From contig JBEKDJ010000222.1 in assembly GCA_050014415.1 (NCBI GenBank), forward strand, positions 1-7,897: 7,897 nucleotides of DNA, given 5' to 3'. Below the pieces are notes generated by a model that was not told where the DNA came from, made no database searches, and was given only the letters and a program-made list of their open reading frames with translations. A program made the translations under genes and the position numbers. Source of the DNA: JBEKDJ01 sp050014415. Lineage in GTDB: Bacteria > Desulfobacterota > BSN033 > UBA1163. Positions 1 through 5,986 of the stretch are shown here, in pieces (within the stretch, counting starts at the first letter, position 1; every line of letters begins with the position of its first letter).

Positions 1-65
1 GTGGTTCCGTTCCATTTTGTAAGCTTATCAGCCACCACACCCTGTATAAGGAATAAGCGGCATCT

Positions 66-1013
66 CTATTTTCTCAGCAACTGTTCGCGCAAGCTCTTCA
101 ATGCCTCCTGCGCTGATGCGTTCCCAGGATTGACCTCGAGTTCCTTTATGTATTCTTCCTCTGCCTCCAGCAGATTTCCCTGCCGGAAGTAGATTCTGCC
201 GAGCCTGAAGTGTGCCTCAGGATAGTAGGGATTGTGGGCGAAAATCTTTTTAAATACATCGAATGCCTTTTTATCGTCCGGCATTTCAGCATAGAGTTTC
301 CCCAGCTCAAAGAGTATGTCAGCATTGTCAGGGGACTGCTCTGCATCCATTTCGAGGAGCTTGATTGTTGCAGGAATTCGATAGCAGGTACTCAAGGATT
401 GTTCTCGTTTTAGCTCCATGCATGCAAGGTCAGTATTACCCTGCAATGCGTGAATCAGACCGATCTGATAGTGAACTCCAGGATAGTTGAAGTATTTCTT
501 TACTGCAGCTTCGTAAGCTGCAAGGGCCTCGCTGTATTCCTTCAGATTCTTGTATGACTGGCCCAAGCTGTAATAAACGTCTGCATCGTCATATTTGTTC
601 TGTATGGCTTTGAGAAACAGGTCCAAGGCTGTCTTGTAATCCTGTTTGTCATAGTAAATAAGACCTAGGCTGTAATAGGAGTGGCCGAATGACGGGTCAA
701 CAGAGATCGCCTTCCTGTGATATGGAATCGCAATATCCGGCTTCCCGAGCTTCCGATAGGCTATTCCAATGTTGTTGTAAGGCTTTGGTCGCGTCGGGTC
801 AAGAATAATCTCACGGAACCAAACCTCAAGGGCATCGTTATATTTTCCTTCATCAAAGAGCATCAGTCCTTCTGTGTGGAGCTTGTCAGCGGCTTGTCTC
901 GTCACAGGGTCATGGTCACGTTTCATATACAACGAGTTACATCCGCAAAGCATCAGAAAGCAGACAAGCAGAATTTTGGCGGCCATCCTATCCTTCCCTA
1001 TAGCAATCTTCAT
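66..1013 (-). CDS. TPR-repeat lipoprotein
   Basis: The 315-aa product is a lipoprotein made almost wholly of tetratricopeptide repeats. A basic N-terminus, a hydrophobic stretch at residues 12-23 and the lipobox L22-C-G-C25 predict export and lipidation at C25. M10 is an alternative start that keeps the whole signal. TPR-like helical pairs with conserved G/A-Y-x-x-L-G and A-x-x-x-Y-x-K-A spacing run from about 44 to 205 and again at about 231-298, roughly seven units; the stretch 206-230 is less regular. TPR lipoproteins usually act as envelope scaffolds for protein complexes; no specific partner can be named. The ATG lies one base after the TAA of the upstream exported-protein gene, with a GGAG seven bases before it, so the two are almost certainly co-translated. 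The 65 bases beyond its TAG stop hold no supportable gene. Confidence 0.88.
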   Translation of the reverse strand: MKIAIGKDRMAAKILLVCFLMLCGCNSLYMKRDHDPVTRQAADKLHTEGLMLFDEGKYNDALEVWFREIILDPTRPKPYNNIGIAYRKLGKPDIAIPYHRKAISVDPSFGHSYYSLGLIYYDKQDYKTALDLFLKAIQNKYDDADVYYSLGQSYKNLKEYSEALAAYEAAVKKYFNYPGVHYQIGLIHALQGNTDLACMELKREQSLSTCYRIPATIKLLEMDAEQSPDNADILFELGKLYAEMPDDKKAFDVFKKIFAHNPYYPEAHFRLGRIYFRQGNLLEAEEEYIKELEVNPGNASAQEALKSLREQLLRK

Positions 1014-1014
1014 T

Positions 1015-1827
1015 TTATGGCTCCATTCTTATAATGTACGCAAAATCCTCTGTGGCATCACGGGAGGCGGGTTTATTCTTCCAGAGTTTGATATAGATCA
1101 CAGTCTTTGTGTCACGCGTCACGAGCCTTATGGTCGCTCTTTCATCACGGGGGCTTATATTGTTCTTGGCGAGATGACCAACATGGAAAAACTCACTCCC
1201 CGAATATACACCGTTGACAAGCGAATCCTGCGAGTTCTTCCACGTGAGATCCACGTTCAGCGACCTTTTCTTATCGATATGGGCAAAACGGAATCCGGCA
1301 TCGTAAGCATTTGCAAACCACAGGCGTATTATTTGGTTGTTTTGTTTGTAATAGTCATAGATATAATAAAACCATTTTTTCGCTGCTTCTCCTTGATATG
1401 ACTCGCTTATCTTCTTTTCAGAATAGGTAACTGCAGGCACATCACAGTATGGAGTTAAGACGTTTACATATGGATGGGAACTGTTGAGCACGAGCAGATA
1501 TGGATTGTTGATAAAGAACCGCACATCCTTTACCCATCCGCCCCTGTCTTGCATCTGCCCGAAAACGCGGCTGCTCGGCTCATAGTTTTTAGGGAATATC
1601 CCGAGTTCTGCATGCTTTTCGACCTCTGATTTCCTGAGAGCGAAGATTTGTTCCTTCGGAAGACCGTCTAGGGAGGCGGCAACGTTCACGGTTATGGATA
1701 CCCGCTCTTGTGGATATGCAGCATGGCTGAAAGCAAAGAGAAGAGCTGCCAAAAGACCACACATGATGGCTCGGGAAATACTGATGAGCATGGTTTCGGC
1801 ATAAGAGGGGGACGGCTCTGTTTTCAA
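1015..1827 (-). CDS. exported protein of unknown function
   Basis: I do not recognise this 270-aa protein. The ORF opens with TTG at 1827, with AAAGGA ten bases upstream; an in-frame ATG at 1791 (residue 13) has a poorer ribosome site but gives a more typical signal peptide. Residues 14-37 form a signal peptide (basic R19, hydrophobic core, small residues SHAA), probably cleaved near residue 36-37. The mature part is rich in aromatic and charged residues, with a tyrosine/lysine-rich stretch near residues 150-163 and alternating beta-like segments towards the end, and no membrane helix after the signal. It is probably periplasmic. One base separates it from the TPR lipoprotein gene, so the two probably serve one envelope function. 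It follows inverted repeat D and lacks the defence character of the genes upstream. Confidence 0.78.
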   Translation of the reverse strand: MKTEPSPSYAETMLISISRAIMCGLLAALLFAFSHAAYPQERVSITVNVAASLDGLPKEQIFALRKSEVEKHAELGIFPKNYEPSSRVFGQMQDRGGWVKDVRFFINNPYLLVLNSSHPYVNVLTPYCDVPAVTYSEKKISESYQGEAAKKWFYYIYDYYKQNNQIIRLWFANAYDAGFRFAHIDKKRSLNVDLTWKNSQDSLVNGVYSGSEFFHVGHLAKNNISPRDERATIRLVTRDTKTVIYIKLWKNKPASRDATEDFAYIIRMEP

Positions 1828-1859
1828 GATATCTTAATCCTTTTCATGCCCGAAATTTC

Positions 1860-1928
1860 ATTCAACGTTGACCAAAAGGAATCCGGCAAAGCAGTATTTG
1901 AATATTGATCTTTTGGCCGGTGTTATCT
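1860..1928 (-). repeat. inverted repeat D, attC-like
   Basis: On the coding strand this 69-bp site begins AGATAAC (1928-1922), then a 5-base spacer, CCAAAAG (1916-1910), a 31-base centre, CTTTTGG (1878-1872), a 5-base spacer and GTTGAAT (1866-1860). The CCAAAAG/CTTTTGG arms are perfect inverted repeats. The outer boxes match the integron rule of AAC at one end and GTT at the other, and GTTGAAT fits the core-site consensus GTTRRRY exactly. Equal 5-base spacers between outer and inner boxes are what attC sites show. It lies between the restriction-modification operon and the envelope pair, as expected for the last site of a cassette array. A chance inverted repeat remains possible because the outer boxes pair at only four of seven positions. 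Confidence 0.5.
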
Positions 1929-1959
1929 GCCGGTGCGGGGGCATGGGGTGAGTGGCTTG

Positions 1960-3558
1960 TCAACTGACATTTCGCTGTACCGCTTCGAGATCGAATAGAC
2001 TTGGTTGTATCGATTTTGGCAGGTCTTTCAATTCAGGTATCGCTTTTATAATAGGCGTTGCGTCAACATTACCCAGTTCATTCGGTTCAAGCTTGTGAAG
2101 TCCGCCGCCGTAAACTCGACCTTCTCTGAGAATTGCTTTCGGGGATAGATTGTTGAGCGCTTCCCAAACTCTGCGCAGAATCGATTGATCCCTGTCGATT
2201 GCGCGAGCAAGCACTGATTTTGGATATAAGAGCAAGTAGACATTTGCGGCTGTGGCTTTAGAGTGATTCAGGATGAACCGGAAGGGTCGACCGTTCTTGG
2301 CGTCGCTGCGCCCGATATATGTGCATAGGATAGGCGCTGGAGGTCGCTCTTCCTGAAAATACCATACCTTGCGGGAGCGACAAAGGTAGCGCTCCGATAG
2401 GATGTGTTTGCACTTTTCTAAGTAAGACCAAAGATTAGGGTATCGTGCGATAACTTCCTCCTCAGACACCCGGCAGTCCAACAGAAATAACTGATGATCC
2501 AGTACCGGTACACCGTCTTTATCGGCTTCGATTTCATTAACAGCCACATGGCGTGGACTTGGCAGGATAGGGCGGAAAGCCTCGCGTGGAAGACCGCCGG
2601 TTTCTATTTGTTCTTTCGTGACAATAAAGAACTTGTTGCCACCCGTCGCGACCCCCCGCTTTATTTTGAACAGGTCTGCCAGTCGATGGCAAACGGCCGC
2701 CTCCTGCTCGTCCGAAATGGGAAGGCTAGTCCATTTTGCCGCCCCATGAAGTACGGAGATGGGGACAGCCCGGGAAATCTTAGGCCTAAGCAAAGATCCA
2801 CCAAAGGTAAAATCAACATTGTGACTCGCCGAAGGCAGATCGTTACGGAACCAAACAACCGCCGACGATACGAGCGCATCGCCAAACTGCACTTCCTGGG
2901 GGTCGAACCGATGAATACGAAGAAGCGTTACATTGTTTAGGAGGTATCGCTTGACCGCCTTCCCATAGTTGACGTCCATGAACTCACTCGGTATCAACCA
3001 ACCCGCAATCCCACCTTTTTGCATCCAGGCATGTGAGAGGCCAAGGAAGTAGCAGTACAAACCCGCAAGGCCCGAAATGTTGATCCCACAAGCAGCCTTT
3101 GTCTCACCGTGTAGCCGGGACTTTTCGCCGTTCACTATATGGTGGTGACGTACATACGGGGGATTGCATATGAGCAGGTTAAACCGATGGGCTTCTTCCC
3201 TCGGTGGTTTTATCTGCGTAAAGTCGGCTATCTCAAGATTGAGGGTAGTGCCCCGCCAAAAATCACGGGCTGGCCCTCCATAGTGCGCGTCCAACTCGAA
3301 GCCCTTGGCAGCATCTATGCGGCTTTCAGGTACCGTTTGAAGAAGTGCTGAAAAAAAGGAACCTGTTCCTATCGCCGGGTCAAGGAAACGGATACGGTTC
3401 TCTACGCCCAGCAGAGCTATGCCGAACTGAAGGATGTCGCGTGCAAGCGACGTAGGAGTGGCAAACTGCCCTAACCGATTCCGCTCAGCCTGCGACTTCA
3501 TAGCGTCTAAACGGCTTTGTAAATTTAATCGTTCTTGTTCTTGAGGTAGTTGTCTCAT
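1960..3558 (-). CDS. type II N6-adenine DNA methyltransferase (XamI/Eco57I-like)
   Basis: This is the modification enzyme of a type II restriction-modification system; it methylates adenine in the target using S-adenosylmethionine. From the chosen start it has 532 aa. Visible motifs in order: GQFATP at residues 30-35 (motif X-like), FLDPAIGTGSF at 58-68 (SAM-binding motif I) and NPPYV at 132-136 (catalytic motif IV of N6-adenine and N4-cytosine enzymes). Residues from about 290 to 500 form the target-recognition region, with the GRVYGGGLHKLEP stretch at 480-492 often seen in Eco57I/TaqI-like enzymes. The frame is open to 3615, but the ATG at 3558 is preferred: it lies four bases after the endonuclease stop, whereas the longer form would overlap that gene by 53 bases. 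A GAGG only two bases before the ATG is poorly placed, so translation probably depends on coupling. In the family the target would be GTCGAC. Confidence 0.92.
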   Translation of the reverse strand: MRQLPQEQERLNLQSRLDAMKSQAERNRLGQFATPTSLARDILQFGIALLGVENRIRFLDPAIGTGSFFSALLQTVPESRIDAAKGFELDAHYGGPARDFWRGTTLNLEIADFTQIKPPREEAHRFNLLICNPPYVRHHHIVNGEKSRLHGETKAACGINISGLAGLYCYFLGLSHAWMQKGGIAGWLIPSEFMDVNYGKAVKRYLLNNVTLLRIHRFDPQEVQFGDALVSSAVVWFRNDLPSASHNVDFTFGGSLLRPKISRAVPISVLHGAAKWTSLPISDEQEAAVCHRLADLFKIKRGVATGGNKFFIVTKEQIETGGLPREAFRPILPSPRHVAVNEIEADKDGVPVLDHQLFLLDCRVSEEEVIARYPNLWSYLEKCKHILSERYLCRSRKVWYFQEERPPAPILCTYIGRSDAKNGRPFRFILNHSKATAANVYLLLYPKSVLARAIDRDQSILRRVWEALNNLSPKAILREGRVYGGGLHKLEPNELGNVDATPIIKAIPELKDLPKSIQPSLFDLEAVQRNVS

Positions 3559-3562
3559 CGCC

Positions 3563-4522
3563 TCACAAGCCAAACTTGGCCAGATCATCAATACGATGCT
3601 CCCACACCCAGTCAATACCCTCGGCGGCCTCGTAGCCGAGATAACCGCTATCGAAATAACCGCATAGAAATAGGTTGAACCGGACCCCGTTCCCGTAAGT
3701 ATAGCGTAACTGGGTCACTTTCGCTGCTTCTTCTTTGCGGCGTTTGTTCACGTTCGTGTAATCTCCTGCCGACTTAGCCTCAAAGAATATCGGGAGTTCT
3801 CCTTTTGTCGCGGTCTTGGGCATAACGACGGCATCAACAGGGATATTTACCTGGCGTCCTCCTTGAAGTTTGACCGGTACGTTCATACGAAAGGAAAACG
3901 ATCCAAGCGGCATGCTGTCGAACTTAATTACGTCACCAGTAGCGACTTGTCGATACTGTCGGGCCTCAAGCCAATTCTTTAGTGCAGCTAGCTGCCGTTT
4001 TTCCTGAGCATTTCGAATTATGGGGTTTGCAACTGAGCCGCACAGACGATCCGCAACAATAGTCGCGGCCCGACGTACCTCGGCTTTAGTGACTGGCTCA
4101 GCGCGGCTTAACCATGTGAAAATGTCAGGGTCTGCCATACGCTCGATGATATTCCCTATCTTTCGTAGTTCTATGTCAAGTGCTGCTCCTTTGAGTACCA
4201 CCGGCAGTTTCTTTTCGTTCTCCATCCTCTTAACAAGGCTACTCGGAACACCTGCAAGGCCGATTAGACGATCAACTGCAAGGGGAGGACATGTGGACAT
4301 CCGAAGGGTAGACAATGCCTCCGGGTATCGTCGTAAGACAGCCGGGGCGACATTTTTGAGGTTATCCGTTGCCTTCAGTGTGGCCTCAACGTCTTTGGTA
4401 GTCTGAATGCGTGTTTTTCGAAATGCCTTAGGTGCGAACTTAAGAAACCAGTCGTTATACATATCAACGGATTTTATGATGTCTTCCTTCCAGAGATTGG
4501 GTTTGTCGAGGTTGATTGCCAT
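3563..4522 (-). CDS. XamI-family type II restriction endonuclease
   Basis: This 319-aa protein resembles the XamI family (RE_XamI), whose founding member cuts GTCGAC, the SalI target. The N-terminus, with NLWKEDIIKSVDMYNDWFLKFAP (residues 9-31 in two blocks split by the KSVD turn) and the LRMSTCPPLAVDRLIGLAGV region at 73-92, is what I recognise from that family. A PD-(D/E)XK-type active site is visible near the C-terminus: D230 in the PVDAVV strand, followed by E248-A-K250 in the FFEAKSAGD strand. Helices rich in lysine follow. It is full length and reads first in the operon, with the methyltransferase four bases downstream, so nuclease and methylase are made from one message. Only a weak AAGAAAA-type ribosome site precedes the ATG, which may keep the nuclease low. 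Recognition of GTCGAC is inferred from family, not shown. Confidence 0.88.
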   Translation of the reverse strand: MAINLDKPNLWKEDIIKSVDMYNDWFLKFAPKAFRKTRIQTTKDVEATLKATDNLKNVAPAVLRRYPEALSTLRMSTCPPLAVDRLIGLAGVPSSLVKRMENEKKLPVVLKGAALDIELRKIGNIIERMADPDIFTWLSRAEPVTKAEVRRAATIVADRLCGSVANPIIRNAQEKRQLAALKNWLEARQYRQVATGDVIKFDSMPLGSFSFRMNVPVKLQGGRQVNIPVDAVVMPKTATKGELPIFFEAKSAGDYTNVNKRRKEEAAKVTQLRYTYGNGVRFNLFLCGYFDSGYLGYEAAEGIDWVWEHRIDDLAKFGL

Positions 4523-4544
4523 GATTTTCTTTTTTATGGTCTTC

Positions 4545-4561
4545 TTGCCTGCCGCTGCAGA
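4545..4561 (-). repeat. 17-bp repeat shared with 7251-7267
   Basis: On the coding strand the segment reads TCTGCAGCGGCAGGCAA and matches 15 of 17 bases of the segment at 7267-7251, which runs into the start of inverted repeat A. A related GGCAGATAAC stands at the start of repeat D. It lies 22 bases before the endonuclease start and may be a remnant of a recombination site. Its role is not known. Confidence 0.4.
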
Positions 4562-4575
4562 AAACTAACTACATC

Positions 4576-4603
4576 AATATAGTACAAATTCATTGAATTT
4601 GAA
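4576..4603 (-). promoter_or_regulatory. candidate promoter of the restriction-modification operon, with 15-bp palindrome
   Basis: On the coding strand a -35-like TTCAAA (4603-4598) is followed after 16 bases by a -10-like TATATT (4581-4576), about 50 bases upstream of the endonuclease ATG. A perfect palindrome, AAATTCA-T-TGAATTT (4586-4600 on the plus strand), overlaps the -35 hexamer and fills most of the spacer, where a bound repressor would block RNA polymerase. No controller (C-protein) gene is visible next to the operon, so any regulator would be one of the two enzymes or a protein encoded elsewhere. The -35 is weak (four of six). Confidence 0.45.
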
Positions 4604-4639
4604 ACTCAGTTATTTGCCTTTTTCGGCGCTGCCATTATC

Positions 4640-4708
4640 GGATAACGTGTGCGGCAACGATGCAACGCCACACACCACGCTTTCTATTAAAAGGGTTGGG
4701 CGTTGAGT
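4640..4708 (-). repeat. inverted-repeat region C, possibly attC-like
   Basis: This lies in the 263-base gap between the HEPN gene and the restriction-modification operon. On the coding strand it runs from ACTCAAC (4708-4702, exact match to RYYYAAC) to GTTATCC (4646-4640), 69 bases, as at the other unit boundaries. Inside is a strong hairpin, plus-strand GTGTGCGGC (4647-4655) with GCCACACAC (4667-4675), nine pairs including one wobble around an 11-base loop. A second perfect pair is CAACGCC (4663-4669) with GGCGTTG (4699-4705). The inner boxes do not have the symmetric spacing of an attC, so the assignment is weaker than for the other three. The hairpin has no T-run and is not a good intrinsic terminator. 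Confidence 0.38.
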
Positions 4709-4785
4709 GAACTCTTTATGTTCAACATCTTACCAAATGAGTAAACGTCATTGTTGCTGCTGTTATGTACAGTAACGCACCTTGA

Positions 4786-5877
4786 TTAGCTAATACGTTG
4801 TGGAGCACTCGGTGGCAGAAACTCCGGCAGACCAGACTCCAGATGTCCCACGATTCGATCACAGAGAATTGCGAACCGTTCAACTTCGTCTGCAAGAAGC
4901 GTAACCGTTTCTCCGAGACTTCCTTCTTGCGCCACGTCCACATACTTTTCGTCAGCGAGACCAAGGTTGTGACCTATCACATGACGTTTTTCGATGTTTA
5001 GTTCAAGAGCTTTCAATTCTTCGGAGTCGAGACACGAGAATGGGTCAAGTCCGAGGTAAGCGAACAACTTTCTGGAACGCTCGATGTTCTGAAACGGATT
5101 GCCTCGGGCCTCCTTACTTGCGGCTTCCATCTGCTGAAAGTTCAGACGTTTAGGGGCAGCGAAGCGAAAGATACTTTTCAAATATGCCTCAAATGCAGTC
5201 ACGACGTCTTCGTATGCATTACCGAGGATTCGATATGAAAGCTCTCGTTTTTCAGGCGTTGGCAACCCCTCGGCCAAATCAATCTGCCCAGCGATGAGTT
5301 CGACTTCTCGTTGGAAGTGGACGGAGAGGTTTCTTGCGCCGCAATCAGGACAGAAGAACCCAATTGCATAGACCCCATACCGCCGATGACAAATGTTGCA
5401 GGTGAGGTCTCTGAGCAAATCCTGGCGCCAAGGGCATGGAGCAGGTCTGTTGGAACGTTTTGTTTCCATGCTAATCGAAATCAAACCGCCCTTGCCAGCG
5501 TTTCGGTTGAAATCATGGGCAAAGTCTTCGAGCCAGTCACCTACGTCCTGCTCGACCGCCCATCCGATTGTATTCTGTGCAGCTTTTATATCTTCCGGGG
5601 CATTGTAAGTATCATCTGAAGAGTCGTTTCCACAATAAGGGCATGTTATGCTATTGACTCCAGGCTGTCGTCTGATCAGGTGGGCGTGTTCAGACGAGAT
5701 CGATCGTTGATCCGGGAGGCCGCCAAGTTGGAAACGCCTAGGCACACACTGGTCGTTAGGACAGTATCTCAAAACCTTGCCGGTTTCAGTTGTCGGCAGA
5801 GGAATAGACAACTGCATCTTGTCCCGACTACCACCAGTCTTAAAGCGTTCAAGTCTACGGAATCGAAAATCAGTCAT
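4786..5877 (-). CDS. zinc-ribbon protein with C-terminal HEPN domain
   Basis: The protein has 363 aa from the ATG at 5877 and I do not know a named family for it as a whole. Four cysteine pairs suggest two zinc-binding regions: C39-x4-C44 with CPYC at 79-82, then CNIC at 160-163 with CPDC at 176-179. The C-terminal 170 residues are helical and carry RHVIGH (R298, H303), the R-x4-H signature of HEPN domains, followed by N-x-G-x-A-D as in many HEPN members. Active HEPN proteins are metal-independent RNases common in toxin-antitoxin, abortive-infection and CRISPR systems; here RNase activity is inferred. The zinc part may sense or bind nucleic acid. The frame is open to a TTG at 5958, but that would place repeat B inside the coding region and precede the likely transcription start, so ATG 5877 is preferred. 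No good ribosome site precedes either start. No antitoxin gene is adjacent. Confidence 0.78.
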   Translation of the reverse strand: MTDFRFRRLERFKTGGSRDKMQLSIPLPTTETGKVLRYCPNDQCVPRRFQLGGLPDQRSISSEHAHLIRRQPGVNSITCPYCGNDSSDDTYNAPEDIKAAQNTIGWAVEQDVGDWLEDFAHDFNRNAGKGGLISISMETKRSNRPAPCPWRQDLLRDLTCNICHRRYGVYAIGFFCPDCGARNLSVHFQREVELIAGQIDLAEGLPTPEKRELSYRILGNAYEDVVTAFEAYLKSIFRFAAPKRLNFQQMEAASKEARGNPFQNIERSRKLFAYLGLDPFSCLDSEELKALELNIEKRHVIGHNLGLADEKYVDVAQEGSLGETVTLLADEVERFAILCDRIVGHLESGLPEFLPPSAPQRIS

Positions 5878-5880
5878 TGG

Positions 5881-5949
5881 GAGATAACGTTTCGAGTGCA
5901 TAAGAAGAGCGTAGCGTTTGGGCGTTAACCTCAGGCACTCTGTTCTCTG
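5881..5949 (-). repeat. inverted repeat B, attC-like
   Basis: This 69-bp element lies between the deoxyribosyltransferase-like gene and the HEPN gene and matches repeat A at 52 of 69 positions without gaps. It has two nested inverted pairs: plus-strand AGATAAC (5882-5888) with GTTCTCT (5942-5948), six of seven, and GAGTGC (5894-5899) with GCACTC (5935-5940), perfect. Spacers between outer and inner boxes are five and one bases; canonical attC sites have about five on both sides. Read on the coding strand it ends in GTTATCT, four bases before the HEPN ATG. Similarity to A is highest in the two arms and lowest in the centre, as in families of attC sites. Confidence 0.6.
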
Positions 5950-5957
5950 AGCGCGCA

Positions 5958-5986
5958 ATTATATTAGGTAACCCTTCCATCAACAA
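5958..5986 (-). promoter_or_regulatory. candidate promoter of the HEPN gene
   Basis: On the coding strand TTGTTG (5986-5981) is followed after 17 bases by a perfect TATAAT (5963-5958). The pair sits across the last codons and stop of the upstream gene. Transcription would start near 5951, so the leader of the HEPN message would be repeat B itself, which can fold into a stem. This supports the ATG at 5877 as the start of the HEPN gene and gives that gene its own promoter. The -35 is weak (TTG conserved only). Confidence 0.5.

Noticed and set aside
874..1401. 175-codon plus-strand frame across the envelope pair
   Set aside because: It spans two well-supported minus-strand genes, has no ribosome site and no domain.
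1828..1847. ATG at 1847 as the start of the exported protein
   Set aside because: It is out of frame with the gene and stops after seven codons (TGA).
2494..2940. 148-codon plus-strand frame within the methyltransferase gene
   Set aside because: It is antisense to conserved methyltransferase sequence and shows no coding features of its own.
3559..3615. N-terminal extension of the methyltransferase to 3615
   Set aside because: It would overlap the endonuclease coding end by 53 bases and adds residues unlike the family N-terminus; the ATG at 3558 directly after the endonuclease stop fits better.
4020..4406. 128-codon plus-strand frame within the endonuclease gene
   Set aside because: It is antisense to the XamI-like gene; low-complexity serine/arginine content is a by-product of the opposite frame.
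4647..4675. Hairpin as an intrinsic terminator after the HEPN gene
   Set aside because: The stem is strong but no T-run follows on the coding strand, and it belongs to the boundary repeat.
5878..5958. N-terminal extension of the HEPN protein from TTG 5958 or ATG 5901
   Set aside because: The added codons lie in repeat B, and the TTG overlaps the -10 hexamer, so it would not be in the transcript from that promoter.
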